Source: an uncultured Clostridia bacterium
GTDB lineage: Bacteria > Bacillota > Clostridia > TANB77 > CAG-508
Direction of reading: 5' to 3'
Assembly (NCBI GenBank): GCA_934130285.1
Contig: CAKOXT010000001.1
Coordinates: forward strand, 505,521-569,520
DNA length: 64,000 nt
Under the pieces are notes generated by a model. It made no database searches. It was not told the DNA's origin and saw only the letters and a program-made list of their open reading frames with translations. The position numbers and the translations under genes are program-made. Positions within the stretch are counted from its first letter, which is position 1. Each line of letters opens with the position of its first letter. Below, in pieces: positions 45,913-54,956 of this stretch.

Positions 45913-47097
45913 TTATTTTGTTAAATTATATGCATCTTCTGCAATTACAATCTCTTCGTTTGTAGGTACTATGTAAATATCAACTTTTGAATCATCACTT
46001 GATATTTTATGTTCTTCTCCTCTAATTAGATTTCTTTCTTTATCTAATTTGATTCCAAAACATTCTAAGTAATTACAAATTCTTTCTCTTTCTTCAAAAC
46101 CATTTTCACCAATTCCTCCAGCAAATGTAATTACATCAACTCCGTTTAGTGTTACTATAAATTTTGCAATATATTGAGCTATAATATATGCTCTACTTTC
46201 TAATGCTAAAATTGATCTTTCATCTCCTTCAGCTGCTGTTTTTTCAATATCTCTAAAGTCAGTTGAAACTCCTGATACTCCCCATGCTCCTGATTCTTTG
46301 TTCATGATTCTTAACATTTCATCTGGTTGAATATCATATAATTTCATTACTGTTGGAATAATTGATGGATCAACATCTCCACATCTTGTTCCCATTGGAA
46401 CACCTGCTAATGGTGTTAATCCCATTGTTGTATCTACTGATTTTCCATCTTTAATTGCACATAATGATGCTCCTTGTCCAAGATGGCAATTTATTACTTT
46501 TAAATCTTTTCTTCCAAGAATTTCTGATATTCTATTTGCAACATATCTATGTGAAATTCCATGGAATCCATATTTTCTTATTTTATAGTCTTCATAGTAT
46601 TTATATGGTAATTGATATATAAATGCTTTCTCAGGCATTGTTTGATGGAATGATGTATCAAATACTGCTACCATTGGTACATTTGGTAACAATTTTTGAC
46701 ATGCATAAATTCCGGCCAAACCTGCTGGATTATGTAATGGCGCTAAAGTTATACACTCTTTTATAGCTTCTATTACATCGTCATTTATTACTACTGATTC
46801 TTTAAATTTTTCTCCTCCATGTACAATTCTGTGTCCTATGGCTCCAATTTCATCAAAGCTCTTTATAACTTTGTATTCATCACTTATTAGTAGGTTTAGA
46901 ATCTCGCCTATTGCTTCTTCAAAATCTCTTGCAGGATGTTCTATTACTGTTTTTTCTCCTCTTACATTAAATCGTAGTGAAGATCTTGCACCTCCTATTC
47001 TGTCATAATGTCCTTTCATAATTCTTTCGTTTTTTTCCATATCAATTAATTGACATTTCAAAGATGAACTTCCACAGTTTAAAACTAAAACTTTCAT
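45913..47097 (-). CDS. ackA: Acetate kinase, copy 2
   Basis: The 394-residue protein carries every AckA signature (VLNCGSSSLKCQL, GHRIVHGG, VFDTSFHQTMP, YGFHGISHRYV, HLGQGAS, GTRCGDVDPSI, GIGENG). It has its own AAGGAGG site, terminator and a leader hairpin at 47131-47159, so it is transcribed separately from copies 1 and 3. Its similarity to copy 1 is greater than to copy 3, suggesting a later duplication. Confidence 0.95.
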   Translation of the reverse strand: MKVLVLNCGSSSLKCQLIDMEKNERIMKGHYDRIGGARSSLRFNVRGEKTVIEHPARDFEEAIGEILNLLISDEYKVIKSFDEIGAIGHRIVHGGEKFKESVVINDDVIEAIKECITLAPLHNPAGLAGIYACQKLLPNVPMVAVFDTSFHQTMPEKAFIYQLPYKYYEDYKIRKYGFHGISHRYVANRISEILGRKDLKVINCHLGQGASLCAIKDGKSVDTTMGLTPLAGVPMGTRCGDVDPSIIPTVMKLYDIQPDEMLRIMNKESGAWGVSGVSTDFRDIEKTAAEGDERSILALESRAYIIAQYIAKFIVTLNGVDVITFAGGIGENGFEERERICNYLECFGIKLDKERNLIRGEEHKISSDDSKVDIYIVPTNEEIVIAEDAYNLTK

Positions 47098-47130
47098 ATT
47101 AGCTTCCTCCTTAATATTTTTCTTTTTTAG

Positions 47131-47159
47131 GTAGCATGCCTACTTGGCAAGTATGCTAC
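47131..47159 (-). promoter_or_regulatory. Leader hairpin upstream of ackA copy 2
   Basis: GTAGCA/TGCTAC encloses TACTT/AAGTA with a 4-nt bulge, about 35 bp before the ackA start. No T-run follows on the minus strand, so it is not a plain terminator. The remainder of the gap to 47333 shows nothing else. Confidence 0.4.
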
Positions 47160-47333
47160 TTAGCTATACTTGATTAGCACTTAGAATTTATATTATATTT
47201 AGTCCTGCTAAAATTATAATTAAACTTCATTTGCGATATCAATGTACGATTAATTTCTATAATGTAAATCTATAAAAACCATACAGCCATTATATCAGGG
47301 TTTCAGTTCAAAAATCAACCTTAAGTGACAAAA

Positions 47334-47367
47334 AAACTAGAAGTTTTGCAAAAACCTCTAGTTTTTT
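47334..47367 (-). terminator. Terminator after ackA copy 3
   Basis: AACTAGA..GTTTT and AAAAC..TCTAGTT pair with one mismatch, followed by T on the minus strand. Confidence 0.78.
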
Positions 47368-47371
47368 CTTA

Positions 47372-48574
47372 TTATTTATTGTTTTCTACTATTCTCTTTG
47401 TATCTCTTGCAATTACCATTTCTTCATCTGTTGGAATGATGTATACTTCAACTTTTGAATCATCGCTTGATATCTTTGTTTCTACACTTCTAACATTATT
47501 TTTCTCTAAGTCTATTTTTACACCCATCCATTCTAGATCTTCACAGATTTTCTTTCTTATATTAATTTGGTTTTCACCAATTCCACCTGTAAATATAATT
47601 GCATCTATTCCTCTTAATGTAACTGCATACTTAGCTATAAATTGTGCTATTGTTTGTGTAAATAATTCTATTGCAACTTGTGCTTTTGGTTGGTCCTCTT
47701 TATAAGATGCTAATTCTATTTCTCTGAAATCTGGATCTAATCCTGTTATACCATATAATCCTGATTTTTTATTTAGTATTGTATTAACTTCTTTTGCTGA
47801 TAAGTTTTCTCTTTCCATTATTTCTGTAACTACTGATGGATCTAAATCTCCAGATCTTGTTACCATTGCAATTCCACCTAATGGTGATAATCCCATTGAT
47901 GTATCTTGTGATTCTCCGTTTTTAATTGCACAAATTGATGCACCTTGTCCTAAGTGGCATGTAACTATTTTTAAATCTCCATCTTTTTTGTCTATGATTT
48001 CTGCAGCTCTTTTTGAAACAAATTGATGTGATGTTCCATGGAATCCATATTTTCTAATTCCATATTTTTCGTAGTATTCATAAGGAATTGGATATAAATA
48101 ATTTTCTTTTGGCATTGTTTGATGGAATGCTGTATCAAAAACTCCACACATTGGAACTCCTGGCATTTCTTTTTGGCAAGCTCTAATTCCTAATATTGTT
48201 GCTGGATTATGTAATGGTGCTAAGCTTGAACAGCTTTGATATTTTTCTATAACATCTTCTGTTATTAAAACTGATTGGTTAAATATTTCTCCACCATGTA
48301 CTAATCTGTGTCCTACTGCGTTTATTTCTGATAAGTCTTTTATTACTCCATAATCTTTATGTACTAATTGTTGTAATATTATTTTTAAAGCTTCTTCGTG
48401 ATCTTTAACTGGTTCTTTTATTACGTATTTTTCTCCATTTACTTTATGTGTAACAAAAGATTCTTTTTCTCCAATTCTTTCAAAGTTTCCTTTGGCTAAT
48501 AGTTTTTCATTATCCATATCTATTAATTGATATTTTAATGACGAACTTCCACAGTTTACTACTAGTATTTTCAT
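47372..48574 (-). CDS. ackA: Acetate kinase, copy 3 (pta-linked)
   Basis: The 400-residue protein is AckA with VVNCGSSSLKYQL, GHRLVHGG, VFDTAFHQTMP, YGFHGTSHQFV, HLGQGASI, VTRSGDLDPSV and GIGENQ. It differs from copies 1 and 2 around the substrate pocket (TRSGD rather than TRCGD, and GLYGITGLDPDFRE rather than GAWGVSGVSxDxRD). It lies 80 bp downstream of pta without an obvious terminator, so this is the classical pta-ackA operon copy. Confidence 0.95.
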   Translation of the reverse strand: MKILVVNCGSSSLKYQLIDMDNEKLLAKGNFERIGEKESFVTHKVNGEKYVIKEPVKDHEEALKIILQQLVHKDYGVIKDLSEINAVGHRLVHGGEIFNQSVLITEDVIEKYQSCSSLAPLHNPATILGIRACQKEMPGVPMCGVFDTAFHQTMPKENYLYPIPYEYYEKYGIRKYGFHGTSHQFVSKRAAEIIDKKDGDLKIVTCHLGQGASICAIKNGESQDTSMGLSPLGGIAMVTRSGDLDPSVVTEIMERENLSAKEVNTILNKKSGLYGITGLDPDFREIELASYKEDQPKAQVAIELFTQTIAQFIAKYAVTLRGIDAIIFTGGIGENQINIRKKICEDLEWMGVKIDLEKNNVRSVETKISSDDSKVEVYIIPTDEEMVIARDTKRIVENNK

Positions 48575-48654
48575 TTTACATCTTTCCTTTCATTTTATCT
48601 CAGTATGAGCATTTTTAACTCTTACTCTTTATTTCATTCACTTTTATTGTGTTT

Positions 48655-49653
48655 TTATTTTTCTTGTCCTTGTACTGCAGTGATTGCAACAACACCAACA
48701 ATATCGTCACTTGAGCATCCTCTTGATAAATCATTTACTGGTTTTGCAATTCCTTGGCATAAAGGTCCATATGCTTCAGCTTTTGCTAAACGTTGTACTA
48801 ACTTATATCCAATATTTCCTGCATCTAAATTAGGAAATACTAAAGTATTACAATGTCCTGCGACTTCACTTCCTGGTGCTTTGCTTTTTGCTATTTCAGG
48901 AATAATTGCAGCATCTAATTGTAACTCTCCATCTGCCTTTATTTCTGGATATCTTTCTTTTAAAAATTTAGTAGCTTCTATAACTTTTTCTGTTAATTCT
49001 GATTTTGCACTTCCATATGTTGAATATGATAACATTCCAACTTTTGCTTCTTTTCCTGTTAATTGTTCAAAACTCTTTGCTGATGAAGCAGCTATTTCTG
49101 CTAATTTATCACTATCTGGATTTTCATTTAATCCACTATCAGCAAATACGAATACTCCATCTTCACCATATTCACAATTTGGAACATTCATTAAGAAAAA
49201 TGCTGATACTAATTTTGTTCCTGGAGCTGTTTTTAGGATTTGAAGTGCTGGTCTTAATGTATCTGAAGTTGAATGAGCTGCTCCTGATACAAGTCCATCT
49301 GCATCTCCTTGTTTTACCATCATCATTCCAAAATAAACTGGATTTTTTAATGTTTTGCGTGCTTCTTCTTCAGTCATTCCCTTTGCTTTTCTTAATTCAT
49401 AAAAAGCTTTTGCATATTCTTCATATTTTTCTGAACTTTCTGGATCAATTATTTCAGCACTTGATATGTCTATATTATTTTCTTTTGCAATTTCTTTTGT
49501 TTTTTCTGTGTTTCCTACTAAAATAATTTTAGCAAAACCTTCTTTTCCGACTTTTTCAGTTGCTTCAAGAACTCTTATATCTTCAGCTTCTGGTAATATT
49601 ATAGTCTTCATTTCAGATTTTGCTTTATTTTTTATTGTTTCTATGAAATTCAT
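48655..49653 (-). CDS. pta: Phosphate acetyltransferase
   Basis: The 332-residue short-form Pta has ILPEAEDIRVLEATEKV, MMVKQGDADGLVSGAAHSTSDTLRPALQI, FADSGLNENPD and ELQLDAAI. It turns acetyl-CoA and phosphate into acetyl-phosphate for acetate kinase. It starts after AAGGAGG, has a good divergent promoter, and leads the pta-ackA3 operon. Confidence 0.95.
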   Translation of the reverse strand: MNFIETIKNKAKSEMKTIILPEAEDIRVLEATEKVGKEGFAKIILVGNTEKTKEIAKENNIDISSAEIIDPESSEKYEEYAKAFYELRKAKGMTEEEARKTLKNPVYFGMMMVKQGDADGLVSGAAHSTSDTLRPALQILKTAPGTKLVSAFFLMNVPNCEYGEDGVFVFADSGLNENPDSDKLAEIAASSAKSFEQLTGKEAKVGMLSYSTYGSAKSELTEKVIEATKFLKERYPEIKADGELQLDAAIIPEIAKSKAPGSEVAGHCNTLVFPNLDAGNIGYKLVQRLAKAEAYGPLCQGIAKPVNDLSRGCSSDDIVGVVAITAVQGQEK

Positions 49654-49694
49654 TTTATCCTCCTTAAGTTATTAAACTTTACACATTCGTATTG

Positions 49695-49723
49695 ATTATA
49701 TAAAATTGACTTCTCAAAGTCAA
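49695..49723 (-). promoter_or_regulatory. pta promoter
   Basis: On the minus strand TTGACT (49723-49718) and TATAAT (49700-49695) are 17 bp apart. The -35 lies inside a palindrome (ATTGACTT/AAAGTCAAT) in the pta-rluA divergent region. Confidence 0.6.
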
Positions 49724-49754
49724 TATAATAAAATTAGTTTGAAATGAGGTATTT

Positions 49755-50633
49755 ATGGAATTAACGTATATAGTAAAATCAACTGATGAATCTATTAAGC
49801 AGATTTTAAAAAATGAATTTAATATGTCTGATAGGTTTATATTGAAATTAAAAAATCATAAATCAATTTTTATTAATAATGTTTCTGTGTTTATTAATTT
49901 TAAGATTCATTCTGGTGATGTTTTAAAAATAATAGAAAATTTTGAAGAAGATTCTTCTAATATAGTTTCTAATTCTGATATCAATTTAAATATTTTATAT
50001 GAGGATGATTTTTTATTAATTGTTGATAAACCAGCTGGTATTCCTGTTCATCCTTCTATTTTGCATTATGAGGATTCACTTTCTAATGGGGTAAAAGCTT
50101 ATTTTGAAAAAATTAATTTGAATAAAAAAATTCGTCCTGTTAATCGTTTGGATAGAGATACTTCTGGAATCGTTATTTTTGCTAAAAATGAATATATTCA
50201 GGAATGTCTTGTAAAGCAGATGAAATCTCGTATTTTTAAAAAGAAATATTGGGCTGTTTTGGATGGCCTTGTTAAGGAGGATTTTGGAACAATAAATGTT
50301 CCTATTGCAAGAAAGGCAGAAAGTATTATTGAGCGTGAAGTAAGAGATGATGGTGATGTTGCTATTAGTCACTTTAAAGTTCTTGATAGATTAGCTAATA
50401 TGACGGTTGTTGAATATACATTAGAGACTGGCAGAACTCATCAACTTAGAGTCCATTCTAAATACATTGGTCATCCAATCATTGGAGATTCATTGTATGG
50501 AACTGAAAGTTGCTTAATTAGTAGGCAAGCATTACATGCCTGTGAAGTTTCTTTTGTTCATCCAATTAGTAAAGAGATTTTAGTGATTACTTCAGAATTG
50601 CCTTTGGATATCAAGAATTTGATTGAAGGCTAG
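49755..50633 (+). CDS. RluA family pseudouridine synthase
   Basis: The 292-residue protein has an S4-like N-terminal segment (FILKLKNHKSIFINNVSV), DKPAGIPVHPS, the catalytic NRLDRDTSGIVIFAKN with the conserved Asp, and GRTHQLRVHSKYIGHPIIGDSLYG. It converts specific uridines of rRNA or tRNA to pseudouridine; the exact member (RluC/RluD/YhcT-like) cannot be named. It is transcribed away from pta. AATGAGG is a modest ribosome site. Confidence 0.93.
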   Translation: MELTYIVKSTDESIKQILKNEFNMSDRFILKLKNHKSIFINNVSVFINFKIHSGDVLKIIENFEEDSSNIVSNSDINLNILYEDDFLLIVDKPAGIPVHPSILHYEDSLSNGVKAYFEKINLNKKIRPVNRLDRDTSGIVIFAKNEYIQECLVKQMKSRIFKKKYWAVLDGLVKEDFGTINVPIARKAESIIEREVRDDGDVAISHFKVLDRLANMTVVEYTLETGRTHQLRVHSKYIGHPIIGDSLYGTESCLISRQALHACEVSFVHPISKEILVITSELPLDIKNLIEG

Positions 50634-50700
50634 CAATATTCATTAGTAAATAATAAAATCATATATGGCTTTGGAAATTTAATACTATCAATTATTAAAT

Positions 50701-50882
50701 AATCCCTCTGGAGGTTACAAAAAATAAAAAGCGCATTGCAGAGTAATTAAGCTAGAAGTTCTTTAAAATTTCTTTGGAAATAGTTCGCGCTTGACGTGAA
50801 AGGGTGCCAAAGGAATTTTTTAGAACTTCTGTGCAAATTAGCTCAAACGAGCATTTTTATTTTTTTAATCACCAGAGGGATT
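50701..50882 (+). ncRNA. Structured RNA candidate, 6S-like architecture
   Basis: AATCCCTCTGG (50701-50711) pairs with CCAGAGGGATT (50872-50882) as a closing stem. A long terminal stem of about 23 bp (50754-50777 with 50807-50830) is capped by a 29-nt loop. Between them lie two unpaired strands of about 40 nt, the 3' one carrying the small hairpin GCTC-AAAC-GAGC (50841-50852). A closing stem, a large central bubble with a 3'-side hairpin and a long apical stem in about 182 nt match the layout of 6S RNA. A weak promoter (TTGGAA, 50671; TATTAA, 50693) favours the plus strand. It may instead be a repeat element. Confidence 0.45.
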
Positions 50883-50892
50883 TTATTTTACT

Positions 50893-53046
50893 TTATTTAA
50901 TTATTATTTTTCCAAAGCCTATTCCAGCCTCTTTCATTTGACGAACAGCTTTTTCAAAGCTCTCCTCATTTCCCTGGCTTTTGCTACTCAACTCAATTGT
51001 CGTCAAATGACCACCATTTGTTAGTTCATGATATACCGCTTCTATTTCTAGTTGATCATCAATATCAATATTGTAATCTTCAGGAAGAGCAAATCCTTTG
51101 GTGTATCTTTCCTTATCTGTTATCCCTTTGAATTTTCCATATATTGATTTATCAATACTTGTAAAGTACTCAATTGCCTGTTCCTCATGTGTTTCATATA
51201 ACACAAAATTTAGATTATTTTTTTCAGTAAACTCATCAATTTTTTCTCTCATGTGCTTAATAATCTTTATCCCTAATTCTTGAACTTCTTGAGATTCTCC
51301 ATGATGTTTTCCTGTTAGAGCAGTTAAACATTCAGCTAATCCAAGAAATCCAATAGCTAATGTTCCATGTTTATTTACTCTTCTTAGTCTATCTGCAGGT
51401 TTTAGTTTTTCACTATCAATCCAGTTCCCTTGCCCAATTAAGAAAGGAAAATTATACACTCTTTTATCTGTTTGAAATTCATATCTATCTAATAGCAATT
51501 CCTTTGCTTTTTCTAATTTTACATCTAGTTCATCAAAAAAGCCATTCATATCAGTTACTTCATTTCTAACTTTTCCGAATCTCAAACCTAAACGTGGAAG
51601 ATTAATTGTTACAGTTGATAAATTTCCTCTGCCTATTGATGTAGGCTTGGCTTTATCAATTATATTTTCATATACTCTTATAGAACTTCCCATATATGCA
51701 ATTTCACTATCTTTATCTGATGCTATATATCCATGTTTATTAAAATCAGCATCTATGAATGAAAAACTAATCAACTGGTTTTCTGAATCAACTTTACATG
51801 CCAATTGAAATAAATCGTAATTTGGATCATTCTTATTATAGTTTACATTTTCTTTTACTTTGAAAATTGTTATAGGATATAGTGGCTTTTCTTCTTTTCC
51901 AATACCTGCTTTGAGAGCAAGTAAAAAGTTTTTAGTAATCATTCTTCCTTCTGGTGTAGTATCTGTTCCTAAGTTAACTGTTGAATTTGGTAATACTGCC
52001 CCTGCTCTTGATCTCATTGTATTTAAGTTATGTATAAATGCTTCCATTGCTTGATATACAATGTTTTCTGTTTTCTTTATTGCTTTACTATATGCTATTT
52101 TGAAAAATCTTTTTAGTTGTTCTGATTCTCTGCAATATGCATCAAATATTCCTATGTCAAATTGAATTGTTGAAATTTTTTCAATTTCTCTTTCCATACC
52201 ATTTACAGCTGCAAATATTCCAAAATCTGAATAATCTAAGAAATCATATACACTTTGTTTGAATTCTTTTTTAAATGTTTTTACTACACCTGGTGCAAAA
52301 TAATAATCTAGTTGCGGAATACTTTGTCCTCCATGTTGGTCATTTTGGTTGGCTTGAATTGCTATTGCTGATAAAATAGAATATGTCATTATATTATTTG
52401 GCTCTCTTAAAAATCCATATCCAGTTGAAAATCCATCTTTAAATAATTTTTCTAAATCTATTTGACAATTTGTTGTTGTTCCCATTGGATAATATTCTAA
52501 ATCATGTATGAACATCTCGCCACTTTCATGTAAATCAACATATTTTCTTTTTATTAAATATGATTTTGAGAATTCATTTGAAATTGTTTGACCATAACTA
52601 AGCATTGTTCCCATTGCTGTGCATACACCTTTTGGTTCTTCTTCATGTGAATTTTGACTCATACTTAAATTCTCAATTGCTTTTAAAAATTTATGCTGTT
52701 TTTTCTCATCAAAAAATAATTTTCTTGATTGGTTTCTACGTTCTCTATATGTTGAAAATGACTCATAGACATCTTCATATTTTTCTTCTTTTAAAGCTAG
52801 TTCTATCATATCTTGAATTTCTTCAATTTTTATTTTCTCAGGTTTTTCATCATCAATCTTTTTAAGTACTTTGTTTAGTACTATATTTATATCTTTTTCA
52901 GTATATTTATTTTCACCATTTTCTAGCTTTACACTGTCAAAACCTTTTTTTATCGCAACTGCTATTTTGGCTTTATTAAAATCTACTTTTTTTCCATCTC
53001 TTTTTACAACAATAATTCTATTTGAGTTAACTATATTATCTGACAT
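50893..53046 (-). CDS. nrdD: Class III ribonucleotide reductase NrdD, lacking the glycyl-radical C-terminus
   Basis: The 717-residue protein has an ATP-cone (residues about 10-100) and the NrdD core: FIHDLEYYPMGTTTNCQIDL, QANQNDQHGGQSIPQLDYY, NLGTDTTPEGR and LAIGFLGLAECLTALTG. Complete enzymes continue after a segment like AGIGFGKI into a four-Cys zinc site and an RVxGY-type glycyl-radical loop. This one stops five residues later (GIGFGKIIIK) and has neither. The truncated protein could not carry the radical by itself. No nrdG is present in the window. The stop is 10 bp from the 6S-like element. Confidence 0.88.
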   Translation of the reverse strand: MSDNIVNSNRIIVVKRDGKKVDFNKAKIAVAIKKGFDSVKLENGENKYTEKDINIVLNKVLKKIDDEKPEKIKIEEIQDMIELALKEEKYEDVYESFSTYRERRNQSRKLFFDEKKQHKFLKAIENLSMSQNSHEEEPKGVCTAMGTMLSYGQTISNEFSKSYLIKRKYVDLHESGEMFIHDLEYYPMGTTTNCQIDLEKLFKDGFSTGYGFLREPNNIMTYSILSAIAIQANQNDQHGGQSIPQLDYYFAPGVVKTFKKEFKQSVYDFLDYSDFGIFAAVNGMEREIEKISTIQFDIGIFDAYCRESEQLKRFFKIAYSKAIKKTENIVYQAMEAFIHNLNTMRSRAGAVLPNSTVNLGTDTTPEGRMITKNFLLALKAGIGKEEKPLYPITIFKVKENVNYNKNDPNYDLFQLACKVDSENQLISFSFIDADFNKHGYIASDKDSEIAYMGSSIRVYENIIDKAKPTSIGRGNLSTVTINLPRLGLRFGKVRNEVTDMNGFFDELDVKLEKAKELLLDRYEFQTDKRVYNFPFLIGQGNWIDSEKLKPADRLRRVNKHGTLAIGFLGLAECLTALTGKHHGESQEVQELGIKIIKHMREKIDEFTEKNNLNFVLYETHEEQAIEYFTSIDKSIYGKFKGITDKERYTKGFALPEDYNIDIDDQLEIEAVYHELTNGGHLTTIELSSKSQGNEESFEKAVRQMKEAGIGFGKIIIK

Positions 53047-53076
53047 GTAATTCTCCTTGTTTTATAAAATAAAAAA

Positions 53077-53114
53077 ATAATATGATATATTTTATTGTAT
53101 TATATCATATTATT
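53077..53114 (-). terminator. Terminator after the acyl-CoA ligase gene
   Basis: AATAATATGATATA and TATATCATATTATT form an AT-rich stem followed by T on the minus strand. Confidence 0.65.
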
Positions 53115-53124
53115 TCTTTTATAA

Positions 53125-54837
53125 TTATAAATTTTTCATTTCTTCAAATCTTTTTATTTTGGCTGTTGTTGTTTTTATCATTTCTTTATCTGTAACAACA
53201 ATGTTTTTTATATGTTTATAGTTAGGCATTGTTTTATTTATTTCTTTTATATCTTCCCAAATTTTTTGCTTAATGTCCTCTTCTTCTGTCTTTTGGAATT
53301 TTTCTTTCATATAATCTGGATCATATACAATTTTTGCAGATACAACTAAATCATCATCTTTTTCTTTTCCATAAACCATACACTCTTTTACATATGACAT
53401 GTTTCCAATTAAAGCTTCTAATTCCTCTGGATAAATATTCTTTCCATTTTTCAATACAATAACATTTTTTTGTCTTCCTGTAATAAATATAAATCCATCT
53501 TTGTCAATATATGCTAAATCTCCTGTATAAAACCATCCATCTTTTAAAACTTTATTTGTTTCTTCTTCATTTTCATAATATCCAAGCATTACATTTGGAC
53601 CTTTGGCAATGATTTCTCCAACGCCTTGTTCATTTGGATTGTTTATTTTTATTTCTACTCCTGGCATTGGAAGTCCAGTTGATCCAGATTTAAAATATTT
53701 AAAATTCTCCGCAGCTAATACTGGTGATGTTTCTGTTAATCCATATCCTTGTGCTACATAGATTCCAAAATTTCTAAATCCTTCTGCAACTTTTGGATCG
53801 ATTCCTGATGCACCACTTATGACCATACGAATCTCGCCACCTAATTTATCTATAATTTGTTTGAAAATTTTTCTTCTTACATCTATTCCAAATTTTAAAA
53901 GAATTTTACTTAATTTTAATCCAAATTCAACTTTTTTTGTTTGACCTGTTTTATCAATTTCTTGCATAATTTTTTTATAAATTGATTCTATTAGTAAAGG
54001 TACACATACGAATGTTGATACTTTATATTCAATCAAGTTTTTTTGAATATATCTTAAACCATCGCAAAACACGTTTGTGGCACCAACACTTAAGAACATT
54101 AATATTCCTGTACATCCGAAAGTATGATGAAAAGGTAAAAATGCTATATTGCTATCAGTGCTTCTTATATCTTCACATCTTGTCATTGCACATATATTTG
54201 ATGCAATATTTTTGTGTGATAACATTACAGCCTTAGATGCTGATGTTGTTCCTGAAGTAAATAATAATATGCTCATTTCTGTTGCATTTATTGTGCTTGT
54301 AATAAATTCATTGTTACCTTCTTCTAATAATTTTTTACCCTTACTAATTAATTCAGAAAGTTTTGTAAATTCTTCTTGGTCATCATCCATGCATATAAAT
54401 TTTGAAACATTTGTCTTGTTATTTGCCTTTATATTTGAAATCATTTCAATATATGAACTCTCAAATATTATGCAATCTGCTTTGCTTCTTACTAATGATG
54501 ATTCTACTTCCGCTTCTGGCAATCCTTTATCTAGTGGGACTACAATTCCTGTTCCATTTATTACAGATAAGTAAGATAATATCCATTCATATCTGTTTTT
54601 TCCTATAATGGCTATTCTTTTTCCCTTTAGCCCCATATTAATTAAAGCTGTTCCTAAACCATCTATATCTTCATCAAATTGTTTATAAGTTATGTCTTTA
54701 TATATGATTTCTTTATCTTTTTTTTCTTTTAATATGAAAGCTTTATTTTCTGGATGTTTCTTTACAGCATTTTTTATTATCTCTCTTATATTGTTAAATT
54801 CAGTTGCCTCATATATATACATTCTTTTATCTTCCAT
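53125..54837 (-). CDS. AMP-dependent long-chain acyl-CoA ligase
   Basis: The 570-residue enzyme has the AMP-binding signatures LLFTSGTTSASKAVMLSHKN, AQGYGLTETSPVLAAEN, DGWFYTGDLAYIDKDGFIFITGR and the C-terminal KNGKNIYPEELE. It activates fatty or related acids to acyl-AMP and then acyl-CoA. The final catalytic Lys region reads TTTAKIKR. CGGAGG precedes the ATG. Substrate length cannot be told. It is divergent from the DUF1836 regulator. Confidence 0.9.
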   Translation of the reverse strand: MEDKRMYIYEATEFNNIREIIKNAVKKHPENKAFILKEKKDKEIIYKDITYKQFDEDIDGLGTALINMGLKGKRIAIIGKNRYEWILSYLSVINGTGIVVPLDKGLPEAEVESSLVRSKADCIIFESSYIEMISNIKANNKTNVSKFICMDDDQEEFTKLSELISKGKKLLEEGNNEFITSTINATEMSILLFTSGTTSASKAVMLSHKNIASNICAMTRCEDIRSTDSNIAFLPFHHTFGCTGILMFLSVGATNVFCDGLRYIQKNLIEYKVSTFVCVPLLIESIYKKIMQEIDKTGQTKKVEFGLKLSKILLKFGIDVRRKIFKQIIDKLGGEIRMVISGASGIDPKVAEGFRNFGIYVAQGYGLTETSPVLAAENFKYFKSGSTGLPMPGVEIKINNPNEQGVGEIIAKGPNVMLGYYENEEETNKVLKDGWFYTGDLAYIDKDGFIFITGRQKNVIVLKNGKNIYPEELEALIGNMSYVKECMVYGKEKDDDLVVSAKIVYDPDYMKEKFQKTEEEDIKQKIWEDIKEINKTMPNYKHIKNIVVTDKEMIKTTTAKIKRFEEMKNL

Positions 54838-54905
54838 TAAAAACCTCCGTAATACATCTAGTATTCTTTACTAGATTACCATATTAGATTTAACATGTCA
54901 ATTGA

Positions 54906-54934
54906 TTGACTATAACTTGACCGTATGGTATTAT
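54906..54934 (+). promoter_or_regulatory. Promoter of the DUF1836 gene
   Basis: TTGACT (54906-54911) and TATTAT (54929-54934) are separated by 17 bp. They lie just before the GGAGG site. Confidence 0.55.
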
Positions 54935-54956
54935 TATATGGAGGAAAGTGAGTAGT

